Assembly (NCBI GenBank): GCA_027600665.1
Contig: JADGJL010000006.1
Coordinates: 62,001-126,000, forward strand
Origin: Irineochytrium annulatum
Lineage: Eukaryota; Chytridiomycota; Chytridiomycetes; Chytridiales; Chytridiaceae
Length of the DNA stretch: 64,000 bases
Direction of reading: 5' to 3'
The notes below the pieces were generated by a model. That model saw nothing but the letters and a program-made list of their open reading frames with translations, ran no database searches and was not told where the DNA came from. Position numbers and translations under genes: made by a program. This document shows, in pieces, positions 39,339-48,940 of the stretch (within the stretch, counting starts at the first letter, position 1; every line of letters begins with the position of its first letter).

Positions 39339-39806
39339 ATGAGAGGAACATTTCAAATGGTTACAGATACGGCAACATTGTGCCTGTATGATCTGGCAGC
39401 GTTAAAGCACCGTTTCGAGGATACTTCGGATTGGTGGTCCATACCGGAAGATGAGCTGAGTGAGGTGAATGCAGGCCATTGTCTGTTCCTGAATCTGGGT
39501 GCGGATGGAGTGTATGAGGTGGAGTGGAGCTTGGAGGATGCACAGGTGGAATCAGATTCAGATGACGTAGCGAAACGGGAAAAGGTATATCATCTGCAAG
39601 TTCCGTCTGGGCACGTCTATCTGGGAGCGGCTGATGATGTTACTGGCGGGGAACTGGAGCCGGATGAGACGTGTGAAGGGGTCATGTTTCAGCTAAATCC
39701 CGGAAACTATGCGTGTATCATCTCCAGAGAAGCCAGTCGGATCGCAATTGTCATGACTCCAAGTACTCAGGGGAAGAACACGTTGGCTGAATTAATCCGG
39801 ATTTAA
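39339..39806 (+). CDS. Immunity-like protein, DUF6386-type (tentative)
   Basis: 155 residues, beginning MRGTFQMVTDTATLCLYDLAALKHR and containing the recurrent DWWSIPEDELSEVN and GVMFQLNPGNYACII segments, which I recall from DUF6386-type bacterial proteins. Start at 39339 is chosen because a promoter (-10 at 39281) makes the upstream ATG codons untranslatable. It heads a four-gene cluster of small acidic proteins. Function unknown; the cluster resembles a stack of toxin-immunity genes. Confidence 0.65.
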   Translation: MRGTFQMVTDTATLCLYDLAALKHRFEDTSDWWSIPEDELSEVNAGHCLFLNLGADGVYEVEWSLEDAQVESDSDDVAKREKVYHLQVPSGHVYLGAADDVTGGELEPDETCEGVMFQLNPGNYACIISREASRIAIVMTPSTQGKNTLAELIRI

Positions 39807-39834
39807 TGTACATAGGTGAACAGGAGGGATTCAT

Positions 39835-40515
39835 ATGCAGGTTTGGAACGAGACACCCTTATTGGACACAGATACCCTGCGTCAACGGATGAGAATACTT
39901 GCCGCACTGGATATCATATTTTCGGAGGAAGACTGGCTGCGTGTACATCATTATGAAAAAGAACTTCAGCCAGGTGTGGCATGGGGAAGCATCGATAATG
40001 GCGCAGGTGATCATCTGCATGTATTATTTACGAATTCAGGCACGTTGATCAAGGGATTTGATCATGAGTCACCTTTAAGTCCGCATGCTCGTGAGGATGG
40101 AGAGATCTACCCGGGCATGTACGATGAAGCGCCGAAGACATTGATGACTGTTCTGCGGGATCATGAGGAGACATTGGATCTGGAGAATGTGACCTTTTGC
40201 CTATGGCAGGAAGGGAACGACTTGTCATGGAAGGTTGGTAACTGGATTCAGTTGGCGATGGCCGAGGAAGGTGAAGCAGACGCCAGAGGTGGTGCAGAAT
40301 TTTTGCTGCAGTACTTGAATAAAGACTCGGAAGATTACGTGGATTGGGCCAAAGGGTACTATGATATGCCAGATCTACCGTTGGAAGCTGTAGCTGAGAT
40401 ATATGAAGAAAAACCGGTGACTGCCAGCCTGATTAAGCAGTTGTGTCCTGAACGAGATGTGGTAGCCGCACTGGATGAGTTGCAGCACCGCGGGTATGGC
40501 GTGGAACGAACGTGA
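39835..40515 (+). CDS. Hypothetical acidic protein in immunity-like cluster
   Basis: 226 residues, no family recognised. It is acidic and alpha/beta in character (WNETPLLDTDTLRQRMRILAALD ... HLHVLFTNSGTLIKGFDHESPLSPHAREDGEIYPGM ... FCLWQEGNDLSWKVGNWIQLAMAEEG). The conserved-looking aromatic/acidic patches and size match immunity-type families. Start at 39835 has AGGAGGG upstream. Part of a four-gene unit with short gaps on both sides. Confidence 0.7.
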   Translation: MQVWNETPLLDTDTLRQRMRILAALDIIFSEEDWLRVHHYEKELQPGVAWGSIDNGAGDHLHVLFTNSGTLIKGFDHESPLSPHAREDGEIYPGMYDEAPKTLMTVLRDHEETLDLENVTFCLWQEGNDLSWKVGNWIQLAMAEEGEADARGGAEFLLQYLNKDSEDYVDWAKGYYDMPDLPLEAVAEIYEEKPVTASLIKQLCPERDVVAALDELQHRGYGVERT

Positions 40516-40542
40516 TGGAGTAGCAAAGGAGGTAGGTAGGCC

Positions 40543-41190
40543 GTGTACACTGAACAGTTAGAACGTATGCGTGAAAAGTTAATCAATCTCCGAAGTCTGG
40601 ATTCGGATTTGGACTTGTTCGGCGCAGAGAGCCATGCATATGAGATGTCAGCTGTATGGACACAGGAGGATATTGCACAGTTCGAGCAGAAATGGCGAAT
40701 TAAATTGCCGGAGGACTATAAGGTATGGCTTCTACATATGGGGACGAGTGGTGCAGGGCCTTATTATGGTCTGGAGAACCCGGATGACGGTGTATACGCT
40801 ATGCTTGGTTATGATGATGAGCTGAATGCGATCTCGGACCCTTTTCAATTCACGGAAGCATGGAACTGGAACTATGACTGGTTCGATGACAGCAAGGAAG
40901 AAGAGGAATGGTATGCTCTGGAACACGAATATTTTGATCCAAAATGGTCGGCAGGCATGCTGCGCATCAGTGATTTTGGTTGTGGCATCTCCATGAATCT
41001 GATCGTTAAGGGAGCCTCCTACGGAGAGATCTGGGTTGATGACCGGGCTAACCGCAATGGAATTTATCCTGATCAGTATTGGGGCAATACGAATCGACTG
41101 CATTTTCTGGACTGGTACGAGTTGTGGTTGGATCGTTCGATCCAGCAAATGCACGAACAAAAGCAATCATCTGGAGCAAACGAAGTCTGA
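40543..41190 (+). CDS. SMI1/KNR4 family protein (SUKH superfamily)
   Basis: 215 residues of the SMI1/KNR4 (SUKH-1) fold: IAQFEQKWRIKLPEDYKVWLLHMGTSGAGPYYGL, then ISDFGCGISMNLIVKG and GEIWVDDR. SUKH proteins are best known as immunity proteins of bacterial contact-dependent toxins. GTG start at 40543 has AAAGGAGG about 10 nt upstream. Third gene of the cluster; no cognate toxin seen within the window. Confidence 0.88.
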   Translation: MYTEQLERMREKLINLRSLDSDLDLFGAESHAYEMSAVWTQEDIAQFEQKWRIKLPEDYKVWLLHMGTSGAGPYYGLENPDDGVYAMLGYDDELNAISDPFQFTEAWNWNYDWFDDSKEEEEWYALEHEYFDPKWSAGMLRISDFGCGISMNLIVKGASYGEIWVDDRANRNGIYPDQYWGNTNRLHFLDWYELWLDRSIQQMHEQKQSSGANEV

Positions 41191-41204
41191 AGGAGGTTGT
41201 ACAT

Positions 41205-41531
41205 ATGGGCTGGGAATATGGGATCAGAACAACGGAACCTGCGATTTTACCTGAAGTTGTGGAACGTCTGGCAAGTGCACTAACGTTTACCGAAGTATAT
41301 AGTTTGGAACACCAAATCAACGGCTTTGTGTTGAAACGTGAAGATTCGTCCTGGCCTACAGCCCTTGAAGTGTGGATAGAAGAGGCTTCCGGGTTAGAAG
41401 AGGTTGCGGACGGGGATTCGTATATCTACTGTTTGTTTCATATGTGGGGCCAAGAGGCACGGAGCTGGATGCAACAGATGGAGCGAGAAACCAGGCAGGT
41501 AGATGGCGGTTTAACCTGGTTTGAACTCTGA
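41205..41531 (+). CDS. Hypothetical small acidic protein, last in cluster
   Basis: 108 residues, beginning MGWEYGIRTTEPAILPEVVERLASAL and ending GGLTWFEL, acidic, without recognised family. The start at 41205 has GAAGGAGG 7-8 nt upstream. It follows the SMI1/KNR4 gene by 14 nt and ends the cluster. Size and context suggest an immunity or binding protein; I cannot say more. Confidence 0.7.
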   Translation: MGWEYGIRTTEPAILPEVVERLASALTFTEVYSLEHQINGFVLKREDSSWPTALEVWIEEASGLEEVADGDSYIYCLFHMWGQEARSWMQQMERETRQVDGGLTWFEL

Positions 41532-41746
41532 TTAGTAGTGAAATTGCATGAACAGACGTGATCTTATGGCTAAACAATCAAATAGAACGATTCCTGCGCT
41601 CATCTATCCGTATCGGGGTCCGCAGCGAAATGTGGGATTTGTATTATCCCCTTTATACATAATCGGTAATTTGTAAAAGAGTTAATCTTGTTTGGATTGT
41701 TCATACGTGTACATCATTCGGTATTTAGACGTTGAAACTCTTATGT

Positions 41747-41781
41747 AAAAAGCTCCCTCAGGTGATGGCGGAGCTTTTTTT
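41747..41781 (+). terminator. Rho-independent terminator before sigma factor gene
   Basis: AAAAGCTCC (41747-41755) and GGAGCTTTT (41770-41778) with following T residues. Confidence 0.8.
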
Positions 41782-41795
41782 GATGAGCCAATAAT

Positions 41796-41821
41796 AAAAC
41801 CGTTTGCTTCACTCACCCGTC
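41796..41821 (+). promoter_or_regulatory. ECF-type promoter candidate (autoregulation)
   Basis: AAAACC (41796-41801), 16 nt, CGTC (41818-41821). This spacing and bases resemble ECF sigma promoters (AAC-type -35, CGTC -10) and it lies 37 nt before the sigma gene. Confidence 0.5.
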
Positions 41822-41857
41822 TTATACCATAGAAAGAGAGAGAAGGAGGGATGCGGG

Positions 41858-42406
41858 GTGGAAACAAAAGCAGAGCTGAACCAGAGGATCTATGTACAGA
41901 CCGAAGATGAGACGGTATTTGTGCAATCCATTATGGAACATCAAGATACGCTCATTTCCATTGCCTACAGTTACCTGCGTAATCGGCAAGATGCGCTGGA
42001 AGCTGTGCAGGAGATGACGTGCCGGGCTTGGGTTAAACGTCGTACGCTGAACAATGAGAAGGCGTTCAAGTCGTGGATCATTCGGATACTGATCTATGTC
42101 TGCATCGATGAACAGAGGCGCCGCAAGCGGGCGACACCTCTCGCCAAGGAGGAACTGGAGGACAGCATTCCGGCCTCTTGGATGATCAGTGTTGATGATA
42201 ATCGAATTGCGATGGAATCTCTTTTGCAAAAGGTGAAACCGAAATATCGCCATGTATTATTGCTGAAATATTATAACGACATGACACTAACAGACATTGC
42301 CTCCATCCTCGGCAAACCGGAAGGTACGATCAAGACCTGGCAGCACAAGGGACTCCAGCAGTTGCGCAAGTTGATGAAGAACAGGAGGGATTGGCATGAC
42401 CACTAA
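41858..42406 (+). CDS. ECF-type RNA polymerase sigma factor
   Basis: 182 residues with sigma-70 region 2 (QDTLISIAYSYLRNRQDALEAVQEMTCRAWVKRRTL) and region 4 (LLKYYNDMTLTDIASILGKPEGTIKTWQHKGLQQLRKL). The GTG at 41858 has AAGGAGGGAT upstream; the longer ATG frame to 41804 lacks a ribosome site. It overlaps the following DUF4179 gene by 11 nt, so the pair is translationally coupled; that gene encodes the probable anti-sigma partner. Own promoter likely autoregulated. Confidence 0.88.
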   Translation: METKAELNQRIYVQTEDETVFVQSIMEHQDTLISIAYSYLRNRQDALEAVQEMTCRAWVKRRTLNNEKAFKSWIIRILIYVCIDEQRRRKRATPLAKEELEDSIPASWMISVDDNRIAMESLLQKVKPKYRHVLLLKYYNDMTLTDIASILGKPEGTIKTWQHKGLQQLRKLMKNRRDWHDH

Positions 42407-43538
42407 CCCGGAGGAGAAAGCACTTCTTGCAGACGCATATCAGGTGAAAAGAGAGAAACAGCACTGGAATTCGGCGGATACAACTGCGGCAATTCAACGT
42501 GGTCTCGCGAAGGCCAGAACCAGACGATCAGGTCGGAGCGTTCGTATCCAATGGATTACGGGAGCTCTGGTTACGGTCCTGGTAGCAGGATGGTTTCTTG
42601 TGGGGCCGCTTGGGAGTTATGGGCAAGAACAGGCAACATATACTGAGCCTATAGCCAACTGGGGCGTACTTGAACCCTTTCGTGGCCTGCTAAATTCGGA
42701 TATGGACAGTGCTACGATTACTTCAACGCTCAATAACGGTTATGTGCAACTTGTAGATCAGACGGTTACATCGGGCATATATGCGTTTACTGTGAATGCA
42801 GTTATGGCAGATGAGAATCGAATAACGGTATTGTATACCGCCAGAACGGATGCTTCGCAGCAGATGTATTCGACTGTCAATATGAAGATGATGGACGCTT
42901 CGACAGGAGACTTGCTTGACAATGGCGGTTCAGGAGGTATTCATCTTTCCAAGGATAAGCATACCATTTATGGCCGGAATACAATTGAGCGAAGTCGAAA
43001 TAAACCGCTGCCTGAGCAAGTAAATCTACAATTCCAGTTGTCCTCAGTTGTACCAGATGTGGTGAATCATGCAGAAAAAGGGGAGAAAGAACGAAAATAT
43101 AAATTTTCCAAAAAGATGAATATTTCTTTCCCACTGGATCCCAAGTTTTCTATCCCCAAAACGGAAGTCATTAACGTTAATCGGACTTTTACTCTCGGAG
43201 GTTATGAGGTCTTATTGTCGGAGGTGGAGGTGTCTCCGCTAGTAACTCGGGTCAAATTTGTCCATGCACCTGATCAAGAGATTGATTACAAAACGAAGTT
43301 GTCGCTCAATGAGATCGTTCATCCTATCGAAATCATATCGATCTCCAGGAATGGGAAGCAGACCAAGTTATCCATGGTAGGTGGGAGTGGAACGGAAGAC
43401 GGAATGATGTATTCTTTCAGCAGCAATTTTCTGGATAATCCGGAGTCAATGGTTTTAAAAATTCGTGGCAAACCAGATAAGGTCTATGATGATTTACAGG
43501 AAGCAAAGAAAGATGAACTGGAGATCAAAATCAAATAA
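42396..43538 (+). CDS. DUF4179 membrane protein, probable anti-sigma partner
   Basis: 380 residues with a short cytoplasmic N-terminal segment, one membrane helix (about residues 50-72, WITGALVTVLVAGWFLVG), and an extracytoplasmic domain with the DUF4179 strand pattern (YVQLVDQTVTSGIYAFTVNAVMADENRITVLYT; FTLGGYEVLLSEVEVSPLVTRVKF). In ECF systems of Paenibacillaceae such proteins bind and restrain the sigma factor; the N-terminal cytoplasmic part (about 50 residues) is where the sigma factor would bind. Confidence 0.82.
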   Translation: MTTNPEEKALLADAYQVKREKQHWNSADTTAAIQRGLAKARTRRSGRSVRIQWITGALVTVLVAGWFLVGPLGSYGQEQATYTEPIANWGVLEPFRGLLNSDMDSATITSTLNNGYVQLVDQTVTSGIYAFTVNAVMADENRITVLYTARTDASQQMYSTVNMKMMDASTGDLLDNGGSGGIHLSKDKHTIYGRNTIERSRNKPLPEQVNLQFQLSSVVPDVVNHAEKGEKERKYKFSKKMNISFPLDPKFSIPKTEVINVNRTFTLGGYEVLLSEVEVSPLVTRVKFVHAPDQEIDYKTKLSLNEIVHPIEIISISRNGKQTKLSMVGGSGTEDGMMYSFSSNFLDNPESMVLKIRGKPDKVYDDLQEAKKDELEIKIK

Positions 43539-43558
43539 ATAAAATAGGATCGATGGTT

Positions 43559-43602
43559 GAGATGAAGTCATGCAATGGTTATGACTTCATCTCATTTTTT
43601 TG
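43559..43602 (+). terminator. Rho-independent terminator after DUF4179 gene
   Basis: GATGAAGTCAT (43561-43571) and ATGACTTCATC (43581-43591) form a perfect stem, then T-rich sequence. Confidence 0.88.
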
Positions 43603-43740
43603 TTTTTTCACGATATCTGATCTGCTGTTGCATAAAAGTGAGAATTGTTGTCTTTTTGCAGTTTTTGTATTGTCACAGCCGAAGTTACACGATATAATCG
43701 ATTTGTCTTTAAGGATAATATTATAAAGGATGGTGAAATT

Positions 43741-44784
43741 TTGAAGAAATTTTCGATGCTGTTACTCGCTATAACTCTATTGTTGATAACTGTCTCCACA
43801 GCCCCGTCTACATATGGTGCGGCCAGTTATCCAAACACAGGTACAAACGGATTGACTGGTTTTGCAGGCAGTGCCAAGAATGAAAATGGTGTATCCAAGT
43901 CAGCTACGACAGGTGGTAAAAACGGTCAGGTGGTTTATGTTAGTAATCTTAATGACCTGAGAACACACATGGCGGGCTCTACGGCCAAAATTGTCGTCGT
44001 TGAACAGAATATTTCCTCCTCTACGTTGCAAAAGGTTGAGTTTGGAGCGAACAAGACACTGGTAGGATCCTTTGGCAAACATACATTAACGAATATTCAT
44101 TTCAGATCCACAAGCAGTTCAAGCAATGTAATTTTTCAGAATCTGACTTTTGAACACGCTTTCAATATTAATGCCAATGATGATATCCAGATGTATATCA
44201 CTTCAGGCTCCAATTACTGGATCGATCATGTAACGTTTGCTGGTCACAGCTACAGCTCTGGCGGTAGTGATCTGGACAAACTGCTGTATATCGGTGACCG
44301 CGCCGATTATATTACGATTAGCAATTCCAAATTTGCAAACCATAAGTATGGCGTTATCCTCGGTCATCCGAATGATGGTAACAGCAGTTACAATGGCGTC
44401 CCTCATGTGACGATGTCCAACAATTACTTCGAAAACTTGTATGTACGTGGTCCTGGACTTTTAAGATATGGTTACTTCCATCTCAAAAACAACTATGCAA
44501 ATAACTTTAATCAGGCCATCACCATTGGTGAAAAAGCACGGATTTATTCCGAAAACAACTACTTTGGTGCAGGCGCTGAAAAGGGCGGCATCCTGGATGA
44601 CAAGGGAAATGGGGAGTTCACGGATAGCGGCAGTACGCCAGCCCTGACAAGTCCGATTTCTCCTAAAACGAACTGGAGACCAAGCTCCAATTACAGTTAT
44701 CAGGTAGAGAGCGCCAGCTACGCGCGTGAGTTCGTCACCAAGTATGCAGGCTCCTCCAATACGACACTTGTGTTCGGTAAATAA
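43741..44784 (+). CDS. pel: Pectate lyase, PL1 family, secreted
   Basis: 347 residues. The start is TTG at 43741, preceded by AAAGGATGGTG, giving a signal peptide ([26 protein letters not shown]). The mature protein is a parallel beta-helix of the PL1 type: [26 protein letters not shown] (calcium site), the RGPGLLRY segment with the catalytic R-x-P-x-x-R-like arginines, and [18 protein letters not shown]. It depolymerises polygalacturonate by beta-elimination, needs calcium, and is secreted. Monocistronic, ending with an attenuated hairpin. Confidence 0.92.
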   Translation: MKKFSMLLLAITLLLITVSTAPSTYGAASYPNTGTNGLTGFAGSAKNENGVSKSATTGGKNGQVVYVSNLNDLRTHMAGSTAKIVVVEQNISSSTLQKVEFGANKTLVGSFGKHTLTNIHFRSTSSSSNVIFQNLTFEHAFNINANDDIQMYITSGSNYWIDHVTFAGHSYSSGGSDLDKLLYIGDRADYITISNSKFANHKYGVILGHPNDGNSSYNGVPHVTMSNNYFENLYVRGPGLLRYGYFHLKNNYANNFNQAITIGEKARIYSENNYFGAGAEKGGILDDKGNGEFTDSGSTPALTSPISPKTNWRPSSNYSYQVESASYAREFVTKYAGSSNTTLVFGK

Positions 44785-44819
44785 TTAATTATCTTGATAA
44801 TTAATTAGCGATTGACTAA

Positions 44820-44862
44820 GAAGCCTTTCTTGTACGTAACAGCGTATAAGGGGGCTTTTTAT
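44820..44862 (+). terminator. Rho-independent terminator after pectate lyase gene
   Basis: AAGCC (44821-44825) pairs with GGCTT (44853-44857) with inner base pairs, then T-rich sequence; a perfect AATTAATTATC palindrome at 44783-44806 precedes it. Confidence 0.6.
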
Positions 44863-45093
44863 GTTTTTTTTATACGGGAGCGTATTAAATAAAAGTTAAT
44901 ATTTAATTTTGTATTCGGAATACCGATATACATAATGTAGCGCTGCTTTCATATTTGTGAAGTAACATTGTACTATGGCGGTGGCCTGAGCGTTGCGTTG
45001 AAATATGCACGGAAGCAAACCATTAAGAGGCCGATGTGAGTGCGAGTATGCCCTACAATCGTAAACTTATTTTATCTAAAGGACGGGGTATGC

Positions 45094-46572
45094 ATGAATC
45101 GTATTGACGAAATTATATGGAAACGGAACAAGATCATCAGCATCATTTTGTGGGTTGTGTTAATTGTAGGATTTTCAGTAGCTTTAATTGAGCCCAAATT
45201 ATTTATTTCCAACGGTATTGTGATCTTGTATGGAATCTGGCTCGCTTACGCAAACGCCAAAAAGAAGCATATTCATCTCATTCCTTGGGTGAACACAATG
45301 CTCATCTCGTTGTGCGGGGTATTCGCCGGATGGGGAAGCGTTGAACCGCTGCTTGCTATGCTTATCTCTTCAATCTTGCTTATTTATCCAAACAAAAAAT
45401 GGTTTATCATCGGATTTTCGGTTATGCTCGCGAACAATATTCTTCAACTTTGGATTATTCCTACAACGAATCAGGATCAGTTCGTAACTAATGCAATCAA
45501 TGTAGGACTATTCGCCGTTGCGGGTGGAATCTTGTTGATGGTGTCCTATCTGAACCAAAAGCTCTTTCATGAAAGTGAAAAAAGATGGAGCGAGGTCGAA
45601 GCGTCGCGGACCCGGGTGGAAACGATGCTTGAACGGGTCAAGGAGTCTGTTGGCGGTCTGTCTCGTTATACAGATCAATTGAAGCAAAAGGTGGATTCAA
45701 CAGGTTCCATTACCCATGAAGTGACCCTGGGATTCAGTGAGGTTGCCAAGGGTGTGGAGTTCCAGGCGACCAGTGTGGCGGAAATTTCGGAATCCTTATC
45801 CGTATCGGATCAGCATATTAAGGATGTTGCGCTGTATTCCCAGCAGATGAAAGAGGTGTCTGCAAGTATGGCAACGAGCACGCAAACAGGAAGCGAACAT
45901 CTGAACCAACTGAACAGTCAGATGCAAGACTTATATGAAACGATCAATACAACGGCGAGTGACATGCAAAAGTTCAATGAGGAAAGTGAATCCATGACGC
46001 TTATGCTCAACAGTATAGCGGATATCGCAACTCAGACCAACCTGCTTGCGCTCAATGCAGCCATTGAAGCGGCTCGTGCAGGCGAGCATGGACGCGGATT
46101 TGCGGTTGTATCCGAGGAAGTGCGCAAGCTGGCCGAGAGCTCGGGTCAATCCGCGAGTGATATTTCAACCATCCTGTCTCGGTTAAAAGGACAAACGCAG
46201 GCACTGACAGATCGCTTCGAACGTATTCGTCTATCCTTACAACAAGGAAGAGACAGCGTGCAGACGGCAGACGAAGTGTTCCGTACGATCAACAGCAACT
46301 CTCAGCATGTGTTGAATCAAGCGACAGATATTGAGACGAGTTCGGCAACAATGAAGGAATCTTCTACTAGAGTAGTGAATGAGGTTTCCGAGATTTCGAG
46401 TGTAACGGAGCAATCCAGTGCAGCGGCAGAAGAGATTCTGGCGAGCATGGAAGAACAGCGTAACTTAACACAGAAGATGGTGGAGAGCTTCGGAGAGCTG
46501 GAGCAGCTGATTGTGAACCTGAATGAGTTAGTCTCGGATCATCAGGCATCTTCCGTGGAGAATAAACTTTAA
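45094..46572 (+). CDS. Methyl-accepting chemotaxis protein without a periplasmic sensor
   Basis: 492 residues. The N-terminal 155 residues hold about six membrane helices with only short loops, so there is no large extracellular sensor; no HAMP domain is seen. The C-terminal 300 residues are the MCP signalling domain with the hairpin tip [43 protein letters not shown]. It likely reports membrane or internal state to CheA/CheW. The ATG at 45094 has AAGGACGGGG upstream; the longer frame to 45040 is unlikely. Confidence 0.9.
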   Translation: MNRIDEIIWKRNKIISIILWVVLIVGFSVALIEPKLFISNGIVILYGIWLAYANAKKKHIHLIPWVNTMLISLCGVFAGWGSVEPLLAMLISSILLIYPNKKWFIIGFSVMLANNILQLWIIPTTNQDQFVTNAINVGLFAVAGGILLMVSYLNQKLFHESEKRWSEVEASRTRVETMLERVKESVGGLSRYTDQLKQKVDSTGSITHEVTLGFSEVAKGVEFQATSVAEISESLSVSDQHIKDVALYSQQMKEVSASMATSTQTGSEHLNQLNSQMQDLYETINTTASDMQKFNEESESMTLMLNSIADIATQTNLLALNAAIEAARAGEHGRGFAVVSEEVRKLAESSGQSASDISTILSRLKGQTQALTDRFERIRLSLQQGRDSVQTADEVFRTINSNSQHVLNQATDIETSSATMKESSTRVVNEVSEISSVTEQSSAAAEEILASMEEQRNLTQKMVESFGELEQLIVNLNELVSDHQASSVENKL

Positions 46573-46588
46573 TACCAGTTGTTGAAAG

Positions 46589-46629
46589 TTCGTCTGTACG
46601 TATTTATCGTGCTGGACGGGCTTTTTTCA
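46589..46629 (+). terminator. Terminator-like hairpin after the MCP gene
   Basis: GTTCGTC pairs with GGACGGGC allowing G-T pairs, followed by TTTTTT. Confidence 0.55.
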
Positions 46630-46709
46630 TCTGGAGTATAAGTTGATGCCGACAATTTTTTCCGATACAGTGTTGTGTAGAGTATGAAGAGGATGGTGGA
46701 GAACGAACT

Positions 46710-47399
46710 ATGAATTGGGTGGAGATTAGCAAATCCAAAGATGTGGAGCAAGCCAGAGAAGCTGTCGGTGTCTTGGATATCAACGAACAGGATGATCGCG
46801 GGCGTACACCGCTGATGCTCTTTTTGACAAATCGTATGCCGATTGAAGCGATCCGTTGTCTTCTCGAAACAGGTCCTGACTTGGAACTAGAGGACAAACT
46901 TGGGGATACCGCGCTGAAAAAAGCGGTGAAGTTCAAGCAGCTTGAAGCCATTCCGTTATTGATTGAACATGGAGTCAAACTGGATGCTCCCCATGGAATT
47001 CAGGCTAGTGCCTGGAACGCAGCCAGACGTAACCCGGATATCGCAGACATGTTACTGGACACTCAAGGAGCAGTCAGACTCAAGCTGACCCAGGCGGAAC
47101 AACATGTTGTCGATAAAATTTTGTACGAGGAGTCTTCAGACAAGGCGGCTGCCCAAATCCGTGCCCTGAATTCAGCTGTACTCCTTCATGCCATCGTGAA
47201 CGGGTACAACTGGGACGACAGTCCTGAGCCGATGATTGCAGTGTGTGAACATTCCGAATGTGCAGAGATTACGCGGTTGGACATGGCAGAACTGCTGGAT
47301 GCGGACTACTGGCTTAAGATGGATGAAGATGAAGTCAACGAGAGAGAAGATGGTCTGGCTTATCGTCAGCTGGCAGAGCGATTATCCCAAAGAGGATAG
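46710..47399 (+). CDS. Ankyrin-repeat protein with DUF4274 C-terminus
   Basis: 229 residues. The N-terminal half has two to three ankyrin repeats (DDRGRTPLMLFLTNRMPIEAIRCLLETGPDLELED; LGDTALKKAVKFKQLEAIPLLIEHG). The C-terminal part (LHAIVNGYNWDDSPEPMIAVCEHSECAEITRLDMAELLDADYW) matches the DUF4274 pattern (N-W-D-D, then acidic/aromatic). DUF4274 is often found in immunity-type or effector-adaptor proteins. GGTGGAG lies 8 nt before the start. Single gene, function unknown. Confidence 0.82.
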   Translation: MNWVEISKSKDVEQAREAVGVLDINEQDDRGRTPLMLFLTNRMPIEAIRCLLETGPDLELEDKLGDTALKKAVKFKQLEAIPLLIEHGVKLDAPHGIQASAWNAARRNPDIADMLLDTQGAVRLKLTQAEQHVVDKILYEESSDKAAAQIRALNSAVLLHAIVNGYNWDDSPEPMIAVCEHSECAEITRLDMAELLDADYWLKMDEDEVNEREDGLAYRQLAERLSQRG

Positions 47400-47602
47400 A
47401 TGAGAAATTCCAAGGTTGAGTAGTGAATTCAATGGAGTAAAAGGTATGTAAGCCAGAGAGCCAGAGTGGATCAGTTGCAGGCTGGAAGTATCGAACATTT
47501 CTATATGATTGAGAGTGGGAAGCAGCTCTGTCGACCGAAAAGGAGTATGAATAGCTATATGGTTTGTATACAGATGATGTTACCTTATGGGGGAGTACAA
47601 GG

Positions 47603-48826
47603 TTGAAGAATAAAGCAGGGAACGACAGATCGGGTTGCGATGTACATACATATGAGGTTAGGAATGACAATTGCATCGAACGTGTGCGTCTTTATGATCA
47701 GCATTCGTTCAAAGACATGGACTGGCCCGATACGGAGGACGGCAGATATGCCAGAGCTTATCTGGAACCCATGATGCAGCAAGGGTCCCGGAGCTTTATG
47801 TCCAACGTGGAGACCACAGTGCTGCTCGCCCGGATCGACGATCTCGTTATTCCACTGACGGTGAATGATGCAGAGTATGATAATGCTTACGTCTGTTCGC
47901 CATATACGCATTACGTGAGTTACGCGAAGCAGGAATTAAGCATGTTGCAGAAACCCGTGTTGGAAAAAGGCCTTAGTGCGCTGCTCAGTCTAATCGGTTG
48001 GGGAATGAAGCAATCACAGATTAACAAAGTCGTGCATGTGAACAACTGGCTGTTGTCCACTAATCTCTATCCAGCCATGTCCGGTGAACAGGCAGAATGT
48101 TTACTTGCAGTGGTACAAGAGAGATACCCGGAGCACGTCATTGTATTTCGCTCCTTGTGTTCGGGACTTCATCCCGATCTGACGGCGAGGCTAACCGAAG
48201 TGGGGTGTCGACTGATTCCGAGCCGACAGATCTATCTGTACCAAGCGAATGATCCGAATTTTGGTAACTCAAAATCACGCTGGCTCTTGAAGAGGGATTA
48301 CGAATTGTTGGCCAAGCACGAGTATGAATTTGTTTCCGAAGTAGAAATGACAGATGCAGATATTCCGCGAATCGTGGAGTTGTACAAGCGGTTATATCTC
48401 GAAAAATACTCCTATTACAATCCGCAGTTCACCGAACGTTTCATTGCTGCTGCGATGGCATCAGGAACACTCAGGCTGTATGGACTGCGAAAGGAGGGGC
48501 GCTTGGACGCGGTAATGGGTTATTTCTGCCGAAATGGAATCATGACAACACCGTTGTTCGGTTACGATACAGCGGTGTCCCAGTCCGTCGGACTATACCG
48601 CATGTTATCCGCCTGTCTGATCAGACAGGCTCGTGAGAACGGCCATCTGTTGCATGAGAGCGCGGGAGCAGCTCAGTTTAAGCGCAATCGGGGTGCTGTG
48701 GCGGATTTTGAGTATTCGGCTGTGTATGAGCGCCACCTTCCATGGGGCAGACGCTGGTGCTGGATGCTGCTTGATCGGTTGCTGAATCGCATAGGTGTGC
48801 CGCTGATGCGCCGCATGAAGCTGTAA
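47603..48826 (+). CDS. Acyl-CoA N-acyltransferase-fold protein
   Basis: 407 residues from the TTG at 47603, chosen because GGGGGAG lies 7 nt upstream; TTG 47564 would add 13 residues. The C-terminal half (about residues 245-400) has the GNAT-like fold: ITDADIPRIVELYKRLYLEKYS, LYGLRKEGRLDAVMGYFCR, then the acetyl-CoA-like loop and HLLHESAGAAQFKRNRGA. The N-terminal half (about 1-220) is a second, unrecognised domain. Substrate unknown. Single gene in a 200-nt upstream gap. Confidence 0.75.
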   Translation: MKNKAGNDRSGCDVHTYEVRNDNCIERVRLYDQHSFKDMDWPDTEDGRYARAYLEPMMQQGSRSFMSNVETTVLLARIDDLVIPLTVNDAEYDNAYVCSPYTHYVSYAKQELSMLQKPVLEKGLSALLSLIGWGMKQSQINKVVHVNNWLLSTNLYPAMSGEQAECLLAVVQERYPEHVIVFRSLCSGLHPDLTARLTEVGCRLIPSRQIYLYQANDPNFGNSKSRWLLKRDYELLAKHEYEFVSEVEMTDADIPRIVELYKRLYLEKYSYYNPQFTERFIAAAMASGTLRLYGLRKEGRLDAVMGYFCRNGIMTTPLFGYDTAVSQSVGLYRMLSACLIRQARENGHLLHESAGAAQFKRNRGAVADFEYSAVYERHLPWGRRWCWMLLDRLLNRIGVPLMRRMKL

Positions 48827-48940
48827 ACAGACACAATAACGTTTTACGCTCCCCTAGGAGGGGGACATACAGGTTTGACTGCACACATGCACAAACAACT
48901 GGTTATCGTGATACGCACACTCCTATCACAATCGCCTAAA

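Noticed and set aside
44783..44806. Perfect AATTAATTATC palindrome right after pel
   Set aside because: It has no T-run and lies at the stop codon; treated as part of the terminator region, not as a binding site.
47547..47606. 19-codon frame starting at the ribosome site before the acyltransferase gene
   Set aside because: Its start is only 1 nt from the AAAGGAG; likely accidental, though it ends over the chosen TTG start.
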